Assembly (NCBI RefSeq): GCF_016238445.1
Contig: NZ_JABANU010000006.1
Coordinates: forward strand, 36,144 to 100,143
Source of the DNA: Staphylococcus canis
Lineage (GTDB): Bacteria; Bacillota; Bacilli; Staphylococcales; Staphylococcaceae
Reading direction: 5' to 3'
DNA length: 64,000 bases
Shown: one piece after another, positions 41,427 to 54,000 of the stretch
How positions within the stretch are numbered: the first letter of the stretch is position 1
Layout: every line of letters starts with the position of its first letter
Notes under the pieces: model-generated
What the model saw: only the letters and a program-made list of their open reading frames with translations
Told to the model about the DNA's origin: nothing
Databases searched by the model: none
Made by a program: the position numbers and the translations under genes

Positions 41427-42791
41427 ATGAGTAACCAAATGGAGCGTAACAAACAGTCACAACCTGTCAATATCATTAATATTTTAAAGTTCGTCATCTG
41501 TACGATTTTAGGTATTGTGATTGTCCTAATCCCGTTTTCATTTAGTAACGGGGTAGATACTGTTTTATTTCATTATTTAAAACTTGTTGTTCAGGCATTA
41601 TATACACCTATTCAAGTTTTAATTATATTAGCTTTTGTAATTTCAGCATTATTAGCAACTTATGACATGATCGCTAAACCAGCTTGGATTAGAGAAAATC
41701 CAACGCTTAAAAATTTATTTTCAACAACACCTTTCTACTTATTCAATCGAATCATGGGGGCTGTAATTAGTTTACTGTGTTTCTTTAAATTCGGACCTCA
41801 AGTCATTACATCAATGGAAACTGGTGGCGCGATGCTTGATCTCGCGACGCAACTGAGTGTCCTCATTCCAATTATGTTATTGCTTCAAACATTAATTTTA
41901 GAATTTGGTGCAATGGAGTTTATTGGTGAGTTAGTTGGGTTTATCATGCGACCTTTATTTAAAATGTCAGAAATGACAGCAGTAAGTGCAATCAGTGCTT
42001 GGGTTGGTCCAGGTAACGCAGCTATTCTAGGAACAAAAGAATTGTTTGAAAAAGGATATTTCACTGTAAAAGAAGTTGCAGCAATTGGAAGTCAATTTGC
42101 GATTTCAAGTGTCGGATGGGTCGTTCTTGTATGTAGTGTCTTAGATGTGATGGATAAGTTCGGTATGATATTTCTAGGTATTACACTGATTGGTATGATT
42201 GTTGCAGCAATTAGTGTGCGTATTCCTCCTATATCAAAATATCCAGACGTTTATGTGGATGGTAGTACAGAACGCCATGTCGAAGTAGATCAATCTCAAA
42301 GTAAATGGCAAAGAGCAATCGGAAATGCTTGTTTAAGAGCTTCACAAGTGACAGCTCAAAATTTCATTTCTAAAAAAGATAACATGATGTTTTATGTTTT
42401 ATGGCTCATGCCGATTATCGTATTTTGGGGAACTATTGCGCTCGCAATATCAGTATATACACCATTATTAGGTTGGGTATCTTATCCGGTAGAACTTGTA
42501 TTGAATCTATTTAATGTGGCTGAATCTAATATTACAGCAAGTGCCATTATGTCAGGATTTGCTGATAACTATTTACCAGTTATCTTAGGGAGTAAAGTGA
42601 CATCAGCTGAGAGTCGTACAATTATAGCGATGATGAGTATTCTGCAGTTGATCTTTATGTCAGAAATTGCAACATTACTTAAATCAACAGGCGCGCTTAA
42701 AAACTTTAAAGACATTTTAATTATTTTCTTACTAAGAACTTTTATTTCATTACCGTTTGTTATATTATTTGTTAAAATAATTCTATTTTAA
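41427..42791 (+). CDS. YjiH family transporter-like membrane protein (nucleoside-recognition/Gate domain)
   Basis: This 454-residue protein has about ten membrane segments and two Gate-like domains, with WVGPGNAAILGTKELFEKGYFT and SAIMSGFADNYLPVILGSK as matching motifs. The family is called YjiH; its substrates are poorly known. The ATG at 41427 is preferred to an in-frame GTG at 41418, since AAGGTG overlaps the latter. It begins 10 bases after the LDH-like gene, so uptake or export of that enzyme's substrate or product is a reasonable inference. Confidence 0.75.
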   Translation: MSNQMERNKQSQPVNIINILKFVICTILGIVIVLIPFSFSNGVDTVLFHYLKLVVQALYTPIQVLIILAFVISALLATYDMIAKPAWIRENPTLKNLFSTTPFYLFNRIMGAVISLLCFFKFGPQVITSMETGGAMLDLATQLSVLIPIMLLLQTLILEFGAMEFIGELVGFIMRPLFKMSEMTAVSAISAWVGPGNAAILGTKELFEKGYFTVKEVAAIGSQFAISSVGWVVLVCSVLDVMDKFGMIFLGITLIGMIVAAISVRIPPISKYPDVYVDGSTERHVEVDQSQSKWQRAIGNACLRASQVTAQNFISKKDNMMFYVLWLMPIIVFWGTIALAISVYTPLLGWVSYPVELVLNLFNVAESNITASAIMSGFADNYLPVILGSKVTSAESRTIIAMMSILQLIFMSEIATLLKSTGALKNFKDILIIFLLRTFISLPFVILFVKIILF

Positions 42792-42810
42792 TGCGTAGGA
42801 ATGAGAAAAT

Positions 42811-43569
42811 ATGGGTGAAAATATTAAAACAATCGTTCAAGCGTTTCAAATTATTGAACACATCTCAAATCATAGAGTTATGGGCATTTCTGAGTTGAGT
42901 AAAGCATTGGATATGCCAAAAGCAACGATTTTTAGAACGATTAAGACATTGGAAAATTTAGATGTGATTCAACAAAATGATGATGCTACATATACACTGG
43001 GATACAAAATGCTTGTCTACAGTCAAAATGTTGATGTGGCTAGTCAGTTGATCACGCTTGCAAAACCTTTAATGAAGCGAATTGCGGACAATTTTGGTGA
43101 GACGGTAAATTTAGGGATACCCTATAAAACAGAGGTGCTCTTTATCCATTCTGAAGTAGGAGAATTCTATACATTACAACCGCAATTAGCACGAACAAGT
43201 CCGATGTATTGTTCAGGTATTGGTAAGTTATTTTTAGTGGATATGACGGATTCAGAGGTCAAAACGTATATCTCAACCGCTAAAAAAAGGACAATTCATA
43301 CATTAACGACATTTCAACAATTTGAACAAGAAAAAGCGAAAATTATAAGAGAAGGCTATGCGTTAGATGAAGAAGAGTACGAATATGGATTATCGTGTAT
43401 GGCGATTCCAATTAAAGATAAAGCAGGTCAAACTCGAGCAGCATTAAGCATCTCAGGACCAACAAGTCGACTCAAATTTAAAGGGTATGAGACTTTACTG
43501 GAGCAATTAAAAGCAGAAGTAAAAACATTAAATCAACAGTTATTGGCCATTGATTATTTCGAATCATGA
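42811..43569 (+). CDS. IclR family transcriptional regulator
   Basis: This 252-residue protein has an N-terminal winged helix (ISELSKALDMPKATIFRTIKTL at about residues 27-48 in two parts) and the C-terminal effector domain with TSPMYCSGIGKLFL and YGLSCMAIPIKD, which are IclR signatures. It starts 19 bases after the transporter gene and probably controls this operon by sensing a small organic acid. Members often bind palindromes near their own operon; GAAACGCGTTTC at 40443 is a candidate. Confidence 0.88.
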   Translation: MGENIKTIVQAFQIIEHISNHRVMGISELSKALDMPKATIFRTIKTLENLDVIQQNDDATYTLGYKMLVYSQNVDVASQLITLAKPLMKRIADNFGETVNLGIPYKTEVLFIHSEVGEFYTLQPQLARTSPMYCSGIGKLFLVDMTDSEVKTYISTAKKRTIHTLTTFQQFEQEKAKIIREGYALDEEEYEYGLSCMAIPIKDKAGQTRAALSISGPTSRLKFKGYETLLEQLKAEVKTLNQQLLAIDYFES

Positions 43570-43695
43570 GCGAAAATAGCGTAAAGTGGTAACCTTACTT
43601 TGAAAGCATGCTCTTTTTTGTTACCCTAAACCTTAGGTAATGTTTTATAACGAATTTATCTAAGTTTACACCGTGTTTACAAAGAGGTGGAGCAG

Positions 43696-43911
43696 ATGCT
43701 TGAAAAGTTCGAAAAACTTGCGAATCATGTTGTTACACAAGTTATTGCATTGATAATATCGATAGGCTTTGTAGTGTTAAGTCTTATGAATATTATTGAA
43801 GGCAGCTCAACGATAAAAGTTGTGCTAAGTATTTTACCATTAATTGTTTTTAGTATTAGTGGTATTATTACGATTTATAATATAAAAAGACTGGTACGTG
43901 AAAAGCAATAG
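43696..43911 (+). CDS. Small two-helix membrane protein, unknown function
   Basis: This 71-residue protein has two hydrophobic segments (VVTQVIALIISIGFVVLSL and VVLSILPLIVFSISGIITIY) and a basic tail KRLVREKQ. The ATG at 43696 was chosen with GAGGTGG upstream; an in-frame GTG at 43687 lies inside that site. It has a strong terminator just downstream. I do not recognise a family, and its 127-base distance from the IclR gene suggests its own transcription. Confidence 0.6.
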   Translation: MLEKFEKLANHVVTQVIALIISIGFVVLSLMNIIEGSSTIKVVLSILPLIVFSISGIITIYNIKRLVREKQ

Positions 43912-43940
43912 ATTGATTCTGACCAAGAATCATTGATATA

Positions 43941-43978
43941 AAAAAGCTCGACCTGATAGTGGGGGTCGAGCTTTTTTA
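43941..43978 (+). terminator. Rho-independent terminator
   Basis: AAAAAGCTCGACC pairs perfectly with GGTCGAGCTTTTTT around a short loop. The A tract on the left could also serve the other direction. Confidence 0.92.
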
Positions 43979-44002
43979 TGTTGTATTTTTAAAAATGTTG
44001 AA

Positions 44003-44060
44003 TTTTTGTTTGATTTTTAAGCCTTTTTTTGTTTGAATTTGGGTATATATGTAGTAAATT
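44003..44060 (+). promoter_or_regulatory. lacR promoter region with repeated TTTGTTTGA motifs
   Basis: TTTTTGTTTGATTTT (44003) and TTTTTGTTTGAATTT (44026) are near-direct repeats 23 bases apart. They resemble the TGTTTGAT half-sites at the lacA promoter, which suggests LacR autoregulation. TTGAAT at 44033 and TAAATT at 44055 form a weak promoter in the second copy. Confidence 0.45.
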
Positions 44061-44142
44061 AATAATAATATTACGAATTGGCTTAACAATACATTTGGAA
44101 TTCAAAATGTTAAAATTAAAATATTATAAAGGTGTGGGGTAT

Positions 44143-44895
44143 TTGAATAAATATGAGCGCTTAGATGAGATTGCACGTCGTGTGAATGAGAAAGGGACAA
44201 TCCGCATTACTGACATTGTTGAGGATTTAAATGTTTCTGATATGACAGTAAGACGTGATCTTGTTGAATTAGAAGAACAAGGTATTTTGACTAAAATTCA
44301 TGGTGGCGCAAGAAGTAATCTCGCTTATCAATATAAAGAAATGTCACATCATGAAAAGCATACTAAAAACAGTAAAGAAAAATTAGAAATTGCCAAAAAG
44401 GCTGCAGAGTTAATTGAAGATGGGAATACTATATTCTTAGGTCCAGGCACAACGGTTGAAATGCTTGCGAAAGAAATACAAAACGAACGGTTATCGGTAA
44501 TAACGAACTGCTTGCCAGTATTTCAAATCTTACAACCGAAAAAAACAGAGCAATTTTCTGTGTATCTCATTGGAGGAGCACAACGTCAGTTAACGGAGTC
44601 CTTTGTAGGAGAAATGGCGAATACATTGCTTGAAAAAATGCGTTTTTCAAAAATATTTTTTAGCGCAAATGGTATTAAAGGTAATGATGTAATGACTTCA
44701 TCATATGAAGAAGCCTATACACAAAAGTTAGCCATCGCGCATTCAAATGAAAAGTATATTTTAGCTGATGACTCTAAGATGGGAAAAGAAGATTTTGTTT
44801 CTTTTTGTCAATTAAAAGATTTAACAGCGATTATCACAAATGAATTAAATGAAGAGCAACTGACAACAATGCAACATTACATTGAAGTCATTTAA
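44143..44895 (+). CDS. lacR: Lactose phosphotransferase system repressor LacR (DeoR family)
   Basis: LacR represses the lac operon and is released by tagatose-6-phosphate. The 250-residue protein has an N-terminal helix-turn-helix ([22 protein letters not shown] at about residues 20-41, split by the turn) and the DeoR sugar-phosphate sensor domain with [15 protein letters not shown] and GKEDFVSFC. The start is the TTG at 44143 ([13 protein letters not shown]), matching S. aureus LacR; the longer frame from 44029 would read through the promoter. Confidence 0.93.
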   Translation: MNKYERLDEIARRVNEKGTIRITDIVEDLNVSDMTVRRDLVELEEQGILTKIHGGARSNLAYQYKEMSHHEKHTKNSKEKLEIAKKAAELIEDGNTIFLGPGTTVEMLAKEIQNERLSVITNCLPVFQILQPKKTEQFSVYLIGGAQRQLTESFVGEMANTLLEKMRFSKIFFSANGIKGNDVMTSSYEEAYTQKLAIAHSNEKYILADDSKMGKEDFVSFCQLKDLTAIITNELNEEQLTTMQHYIEVI

Positions 44896-44913
44896 ATTAA
44901 ACACGTAAATCAA

Positions 44914-44950
44914 GAGTTAGAACATTTTATTCGTTCTAGCTCTTTTTTTT
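44914..44950 (+). terminator. Terminator after lacR
   Basis: GAGTTAGAAC at 44914 pairs with GTTCTAGCTC at 44933, followed by TTTTTTTT. It separates lacR from the lacA promoter. Confidence 0.9.
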
Positions 44951-44977
44951 GTTTAATGTTGATAAGTTCACACAATT

Positions 44978-45019
44978 ATCAAACATAAAACAACGTATAA
45001 TGTTGAATTAATGTTTGAT
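44978..45019 (+). promoter_or_regulatory. Probable LacR operator pair before lacA
   Basis: ATCAAACAT at 44978-44986 and ATGTTTGAT at 45011-45019 form a perfect 9-bp inverted repeat with centres 33 bases apart, about three helical turns. The right half lies in the spacer of the lacA promoter. This fits a repressor that bridges two half-sites. Confidence 0.65.
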
Positions 45020-45031
45020 TGGGTGTATAAT
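45003..45031 (+). promoter_or_regulatory. lacA promoter
   Basis: TTGAAT at 45003-45008 and TATAAT at 45026-45031 are exactly 17 bases apart. The operator half-site ATGTTTGAT fills most of the spacer. Confidence 0.82.
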
Positions 45032-45046
45032 TTAAACATAAAGATA

Positions 45047-45060
45047 TGAAAGCGTTTGTA
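45047..45060 (+). promoter_or_regulatory. CcpA binding site (cre) before lacA
   Basis: TGAAAGCGTTTGTA closely matches the cre pattern TGWAANCGNTNWCA, with one mismatch near the end. It lies just downstream of the lacA promoter, where CcpA would block transcription when glucose is present. Confidence 0.72.
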
Positions 45061-45099
45061 AATGTGCATGTCAACAAATAATTCGGAAGGATGATCATT

Positions 45100-45528
45100 G
45101 TGAAAGTGATTATTGGTGCAGACCAACAAGGTTTGGAGCTAAAAGAACATATTAAAACATTTTTAAACGACAATCATTACGATGTTGTCGATGTAACAAG
45201 TGAAGATTTAAAAGATTTTGTGGATGTCACTTTAGCTGTAGCAAAAGAAGTGCAACAAGCTGATGACAATTTAGGGATTGTCATTGATGAGTATGGTGCA
45301 GGTAGCTTTATGGTAGCAACAAAAATTAAAGGCATGATTGCTGCTGAAGTTTCAGATGAGCGTTCTGCATATATGACACGTAGTCATAATAACGCGAAGA
45401 TGATTACAATGGGCTCAGCGTTAGTTGGTAAAACATTAGCACAAAACATCGTTAAAGGCTTTGTTGAAGGTGCTTACGATGGTGGACGTCACCAAATTCG
45501 TGTAGATATGTTAAATAAAATGGGATAA
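45100..45528 (+). CDS. lacA: Galactose-6-phosphate isomerase subunit LacA
   Basis: LacA pairs with LacB to convert galactose-6-phosphate to tagatose-6-phosphate. The 142-residue protein is of the RpiB/LacA fold, with [17 protein letters not shown] and [15 protein letters not shown]. The GTG at 45100 gives the N-terminus [16 protein letters not shown] and the same length as S. aureus LacA; an ATG at 45091 would sit against GGAAGG. LacA members lack the catalytic cysteine held by LacB. Confidence 0.94.
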   Translation: MKVIIGADQQGLELKEHIKTFLNDNHYDVVDVTSEDLKDFVDVTLAVAKEVQQADDNLGIVIDEYGAGSFMVATKIKGMIAAEVSDERSAYMTRSHNNAKMITMGSALVGKTLAQNIVKGFVEGAYDGGRHQIRVDMLNKMG

Positions 45529-45544
45529 CAGGAGGCTAAAACTT

Positions 45545-46060
45545 ATGAAAATTGCAATTGGTTCTGATCATATTGTAACTGATACAAAAATGGAAGTATC
45601 ACAATTTTTAAAATCACTTGGACATGAAGTGATTGACTGTGGCACATACGATTTCACACGTACACACTATCCTATCTTTGGTAAAAAAGTAGGTGAAGCG
45701 GTGACAAGTGGTGAAGCTGACTTAGGTGTTTGTATTTGCGGAACAGGTGTAGGGATTACCAATGCTGCAAATAAAGTGCCAGGTGTGCGTACAGCATTAG
45801 TACGTGATATGTCTTCAGCATTATACGCTAAAGAACAACTCAATGCGAATGTAATTGGATTTGGTGGAAAAATTGTTGGTGGATTATTACTAAATGACAT
45901 TGTTGAAGCATTTATCAATGCGGAATACAAACCAACTGAAGAAAACAAAGCACTTATTGATAAAATCCAAAAAGTAGAATCAATCAATGAACATCAAAAC
46001 GATGAAGATTTCTTTAATGAATTCCTTGAAAAATGGGATAAAGGCGAATATCACGATTAA
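45545..46060 (+). CDS. lacB: Galactose-6-phosphate isomerase subunit LacB
   Basis: LacB is the catalytic partner of LacA. The 171-residue protein has [32 protein letters not shown] (with the active cysteine) and [30 protein letters not shown] precedes the ATG. After lacB the usual lacC is missing and a non-coding element takes its place. Confidence 0.95.
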   Translation: MKIAIGSDHIVTDTKMEVSQFLKSLGHEVIDCGTYDFTRTHYPIFGKKVGEAVTSGEADLGVCICGTGVGITNAANKVPGVRTALVRDMSSALYAKEQLNANVIGFGGKIVGGLLLNDIVEAFINAEYKPTEENKALIDKIQKVESINEHQNDEDFFNEFLEKWDKGEYHD

Positions 46061-46093
46061 TTCACAATCACATCAGTAACTGAATACACATTA

Positions 46094-46217
46094 GAGGTTA
46101 GGTCATCAATACTTCGTAAAGACATCGTTCAACGTCTTATAGAGGGATATTAAACGTTTAAGATACGATAAATACGTCGATCGTTTGGCGTCTCATCGGC
46201 ATTGTTGTCCCAGCCTC
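46094..46217. repeat. Inverted-repeat-bounded intergenic element B at the lacC position
   Basis: GAGGTTAGGTC at 46094-46104 and GTCCCAGCCTC at 46207-46217 form imperfect terminal inverted repeats (8 of 11 pairs) around about 100 bases with further inverted repeats. On the minus strand it reads GAGGCTGGGAC at its start, typical of small staphylococcal intergenic repeats. The 180-base gap between lacB and lacD holds this element and nothing coding. Confidence 0.6.
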
Positions 46218-46241
46218 ACATTAATATAAGAGGTGTCAAGA

Positions 46242-47213
46242 ATGAGTACAAAACAAGAATTTTTAAAAAAAGTAAGTAATGATAAAGGAATTATTTCAGC
46301 GTTAGCATTTGACCAACGTGGTGCTTTAAAACGCATGATGTCAAAGTATCAAGAAGGTGAACCTCAAGTAGCAGATATGGAGAAACTTAAAAAATTAGTT
46401 TCTGAAGAGTTAACACCATATGCCTCTTCAATCCTTTTAGATCCAGAGTATGGCTTACCTGCAACTGAAGTAAGAGCAGATGATGCCGGATTATTACTTG
46501 CTTATGAAAAAACAGGATATGACGTTAATGCGAAAGGACGTTTACCAGATAGTCTTGTAGATTGGTCAGCAAAACGTATTAAAGAAGCAGGCGGTCAAGC
46601 TGTTAAGTTTTTATTATATTATGACGTGGATGATGAAGCGGAGATTAACAATCAAAAAGAAGCTTACATCGAGCGTATTGGTTCAGAATGTAAAGCAGAA
46701 GATATCCCATTCTTCTTAGAAATTTTAGCATACGATGACTCAATTGCAGATAATAAAGGGCCTGAATATGCAAAGGTAAAACCGCATAAAGTTATCGAAG
46801 CGATGCGTGTATTTTCAAAAGAACGTTTTGGTGTGGATGTATTAAAAGTAGAAGTTCCAGTTGACATGAACTATGTAGAAGGATTCGGTGATGGTGAAGT
46901 GGTTTATACACGTGAAGAAGCAGCTGAATTCTTTAGACAGCAAGATCAAGCGACACACTTACCATACATTTATTTAAGCGCAGGTGTATCGGCGAAGTTA
47001 TTCCAAGATACATTACGTTTTGCTCATGAAGCGGGAGCACAATTTAATGGTGTACTTTGCGGACGTGCGACTTGGTCAGGTGCTGTTCAAGCGTATATCG
47101 AACAAGGTGAAGGTGCAGCAAGAGAATGGTTACGTACTGAAGGTTACAACAATATTCAAGAACTCAACAAAGTTTTAGAAGAAACAGCGGTTGCATATAA
47201 GGAAAATCATTAA
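46242..47213 (+). CDS. lacD: Tagatose 1,6-diphosphate aldolase LacD
   Basis: LacD splits tagatose-1,6-bisphosphate to glyceraldehyde-3-phosphate and dihydroxyacetone phosphate. The 323-residue class I aldolase has [16 protein letters not shown], the [11 protein letters not shown] motif, and [12 protein letters not shown] near residue 120, where the Schiff-base lysine and its neighbours are expected. The ATG at 46242 (MSTKQEF) follows AAGAGGTG. It follows element B rather than lacC. Confidence 0.94.
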   Translation: MSTKQEFLKKVSNDKGIISALAFDQRGALKRMMSKYQEGEPQVADMEKLKKLVSEELTPYASSILLDPEYGLPATEVRADDAGLLLAYEKTGYDVNAKGRLPDSLVDWSAKRIKEAGGQAVKFLLYYDVDDEAEINNQKEAYIERIGSECKAEDIPFFLEILAYDDSIADNKGPEYAKVKPHKVIEAMRVFSKERFGVDVLKVEVPVDMNYVEGFGDGEVVYTREEAAEFFRQQDQATHLPYIYLSAGVSAKLFQDTLRFAHEAGAQFNGVLCGRATWSGAVQAYIEQGEGAAREWLRTEGYNNIQELNKVLEETAVAYKENH

Positions 47214-47243
47214 TTTACTAATTTGATCGTGGAGGCGATTTCG

Positions 47244-47558
47244 ATGAACAGAGAAGAAGTGTCAATGTTAGGTTTTGAAATTGTAGCATATGCAGGAGAA
47301 GCGCGTTCAAAATATTTAGCCGCACTTAAAGCAGCAGAAGAAGGCGACTATGATAAAGCAGAACAACTTATTGAAGAAGGGAATCAAAGCATTGTAGACG
47401 CACATAATGCACAAACATCATTACTTCAAAAAGAAGCAGCTGGGGATGATATTGCCTACAGTGTAACAATGATGCATGGTCAAGATCATTTAATGACGAC
47501 GTTATTATTAAAAGATATGTTAAAGCACATCATTGAATTGTACAAAAGAGGGAGCTGA
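47244..47558 (+). CDS. lacF: Lactose-specific PTS enzyme IIA LacF
   Basis: LacF takes phosphate from HPr and passes it to LacE. The 104-residue helical protein has the active histidine His78 in [10 protein letters not shown], and the family fold starts [17 protein letters not shown]. The ATG at 47244 follows GGAGGCGA and matches the S. aureus length; an in-frame start at 47223 would lie before that site. Confidence 0.94.
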   Translation: MNREEVSMLGFEIVAYAGEARSKYLAALKAAEEGDYDKAEQLIEEGNQSIVDAHNAQTSLLQKEAAGDDIAYSVTMMHGQDHLMTTLLLKDMLKHIIELYKRGS

Positions 47559-47563
47559 CATCT

Positions 47564-50738
<3,175 letters not shown>

Positions 50739-50831
50739 CACGTATCTCCTCCAAGACTAATACGTATGCTATAGGATAACCAAAAGCAAAATATGGAAAC
50801 GGTAATATTAATATAAAAGAAAAAGTTGCGA

Positions 50832-50873
50832 AAAAAGCACCGGTTTTGTCGAAAGGCAAAGCCGGTGCTTTTT
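50832..50873 (+). terminator. Terminator after lacG
   Basis: AAAAAGCACCGG pairs with CCGGTGCTTTTT, with TTTTG/CAAAG extending toward a short loop. It ends the lac operon and lies just beyond the terminator of the convergent tracrRNA. Confidence 0.9.
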
Positions 50874-50885
50874 GATTTATAAGCA

Positions 50886-50989
50886 ATAAAAAACCCCACT
50901 GACACAGCGGGGTGTTAACGTTTAATTACATTTACGCTTTAAGCTTGTTTTAACTTAACTATGTTTTTTTAGAATGAAGTAAAACTTCT
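50886..50989 (-). ncRNA. tracrRNA of the type II-A CRISPR system
   Basis: The plus strand at 50947-50985 matches the CRISPR repeat almost base for base (CTATGTTTTTTTAGAA, AAGTAAAAC, GTTTTA ends), so a minus-strand RNA is the anti-repeat. Pairing gives a lower stem GUUUUA/UAAAAC, a bulge (GCA against UUAAGU) and an upper stem from CUAUG/CAUAG onward, as in SpCas9 guides. Downstream are a short nexus (AAGCTTAAAGCG), a small hairpin and a terminator (CCCCGCTG/CAGTGGGG, then TTTTTT). A promoter TTGACA (51024-51019) with an extended -10 (TGTTAAGTT) 17 bases later predicts a start near 50989. Confidence 0.85.
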
Positions 50990-51010
50990 ATAATTAACTT
51001 AACATAATTA

Positions 51011-51039
51011 TTCACAAATGTCAAAATATTTGAGATAAT
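51011..51039 (+). promoter_or_regulatory. cas9 promoter, interleaved with the tracrRNA promoter
   Basis: TTCACA at 51011-51016 and GATAAT at 51034-51039 are 17 bases apart and each differs from consensus at one base. The tracrRNA -35 (TTGACA on the minus strand, 51024-51019) lies within the spacer, so polymerase can probably occupy only one of the two at a time. Confidence 0.6.
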
Positions 51040-51071
51040 ATTTTTAAAATAAGCTAACGGAGGTAAACATT

Positions 51072-54000
51072 ATGGTACAAAAGCCATATATTTTAAGTCT
51101 TGATATTGGAACAGGCAGCGTGGGTTATGCGTGTATGGATTTGAATTTTAACGTGCTTAACTATTTTAACAAGGATGCGCTCGGTGTGTATTTATTTGAT
51201 GGAGCAGAGACAGCCGAAACACGAAGACTTGCGCGTGGGGCTAGACGTCGTAACAATCGTCGTATAAAACGATTAGGCCTGCTTCAAGAAGTTTTAGCGC
51301 CGCTTGTGCGTAATCCAAACTTTTATCAATTTGAACGTCAACATCAATGGAAAAATGACAATACCGATTTTAAGCATAAAAGTTTATCAGAAGTATTGAC
51401 ATATTTAGGATATAACTCTAAAGCGTATCCAACGATTTATCATCTCCAAGCAGCATTATTAAATGAAAAAAGACAATTTGATCCTGAATTAATTTATCTT
51501 GCATTGTATCATCTAGTGAAGTATAGAGGACATTTTTTATTTGAACGTCTAGATATGAACGATATCTCAGGTGGAGAAAGTTTTGACGACTTTATCGAAT
51601 TGGTTCACTTATATGAAGTGGAAAACCAACGTACACTTGATTTAGATCGCGAAACGATAGAAGAGATTTACAACATCTTGCTTAGAAATGATTTAACTAA
51701 ATCAGATCGTGTGAATCAAGTCAAAAAGAAAGCGAAAATACTGGATCAGTTCGCTAAAATGGTACTAGGATTAAAATTCAGTGAGTATAAACTTTTTGAT
51801 AATGCGGATAATATGGAAGCATTAAAAGAAATTAATCAATCTCATACACTAGATTCAGAATACGAAGAAAATCTCAGTGAAGCCTTAACACAAAGTCAAA
51901 TTGAACTTATTCAATTGGCGAACAAAATATATTCTACTATTGTGCTAAAAGAGATTTTAAAAGGCCATGATTCAATCGCAATAGCTAAAGTTGCGGCGTA
52001 TGAAAAGTTTAAACATGAACTTAAAACTGTGAAAGACCTTGTATATCAAGCAGATGCGACTAAAGCGGCATTCAAATCTATTTTTGTTTCGTCTAAAAGT
52101 GCACTAAAAGCGTATGAAGCGTATCCAGATAATAAAAACTTTAAAGCACTATGTACGTTTGATCAATATAGAATTAAACCAAAAGATAAATATAAAAGCT
52201 TATTAACGGAATTAAAAAAATATATACCAGAGGATCATGAGTTATATAATGAACTCAACCAAGAAACATTGCTTAAAGTGTTAAATACAACCGATAACGC
52301 AAGTATTCCAATGCAAAATAACTTGTATGAAGCGGAAAAAATATTACGTAATCAACAAGTGTTTCACTCAGACATTACGGATGAAATGATTGATAAGGTG
52401 TTAGAACTGATTCGATTTAGAATTCCATATTATGTTGGACCGCTCGTAAAAAATAAAGACCAAGCCAAATTTGGCTGGATGGTTAAAAATGAAAACGAAT
52501 CGGTTAAACCATGGAACTTTGAAACAGTTGTTAATCGTTCAGAAAGTGCGACTGAGTTCATTCGACGTATGACAAGTAAGTGTACATACTTAATTAATGA
52601 AGATGTCTTACCTAAACACAGTTTGTTGTATCAAGAAATGGAAGTTTTGAACGAATTGAATAATGTTCAAATTAGAACGCAAAGTGAGCCAAAAAATCGA
52701 AAATATCGCATGACCCCAAAAGTAAAACAATTTGCGTTCGATCATATTTTCACGCAAACCAAAACAGTGAGTCATCGTCACTTTATAGATAAAATGCTTA
52801 ACTCAAACTATAGAGAGTATTTCATGAAAAATGGTGACGTTTTATCTGTATATGGGACACAAGACGAGAAGAAATTCACCTCAAAATTATCTTCTTATAT
52901 TGATATGAAGAAAATATTTGGCTCTGTTGAAGATAAAAGAGCAGAAATTGAACAGATTATCTTATGGATTACACTCTTCGAAGATAAAAATATTCTTGTG
53001 AAGAAACTTAAAGAAAATTATCCAGACCTCACAGAAAAACAGATTAATCAACTGAAAAAATTGAATTATTCTGGTTGGGGCAGATTAAGTGAAAAACTAC
53101 TAACGCATGAACATCAAGGCCATTCTGTTATTGAACTGTTAAGACAAACTGATAAAAACTTTATGGAAATTATTACAGACGATACTTATGATTTTGAATC
53201 GTTTATTCAAGCGGAAAATCAAATACCGACACAACAGATTCGTTATCAAGATATTGCGGATTTAGCTACATCACCTGCACTGAAAAAAGGAATTTGGTCA
53301 ACGATTAAACTTGTTAGAGAACTAACATCAATATTTGGTGAACCTGAGAAAATCATTATCGAATTTGCGACAGAAGACGGTGAAAAAGGAAAACGTCAGA
53401 AAACACGAAAACAAAGTTGGGAACAGAATATTAAAGATAAGAAGTTAAAATCAATTGAAGAATATCAACATATCATTCAAGTAGCTAATGGTTTAACGAA
53501 TGAACAATTGAGAGAAGATAGTCTGTGGCTATACTTATCTCAAAATGGAAAATGTATGTACTCCGGTAAAAAAATCGACCTTGACTTATTACTGTCTAAA
53601 AGTGGCGATAAGTATTATGAAATTGATCATATTATTCCGCGTAGTTATATTAAAGATGATTCGATTGATAACAAAGTACTTGTACTTAAAGAGATGAACC
53701 AAACCAAAGGGGATCTCGTACCATTACAGTTTATTTCTAACCCTGACTACTTAATTCAGTTTTGGAAGAGGTTAAATGCATCTGGTTTAATTAGCCAATT
53801 GAAGTTAAATCGATTAATGAAAAAAGAATTTACAGAAATGGATAAAGAGGGCTTTATTCAACGTCAACTTGTAGAAACACGTCAAATTTCTGTACACGTT
53901 CGTGACTTTTTAAACGAAGAGTATCCAAATACGAAAGTTATCCCAATGAAAGCTAAAATAGTAAGCGAATTCCGTAAAAAGTATGATATTCCTAAAATTC

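Noticed and set aside
43591..43625. GGTAAC/GTTACC inverted repeat after the IclR gene as a terminator
   Set aside because: The stem is only six base pairs, the loop is long, and the T run lies inside the loop and not after the stem.
50989..50994. TATAAT as the cas9 -10
   Set aside because: It has no -35 at the right distance and lies at the tracrRNA 5' end; the pair at 51011 and 51034 fits better.
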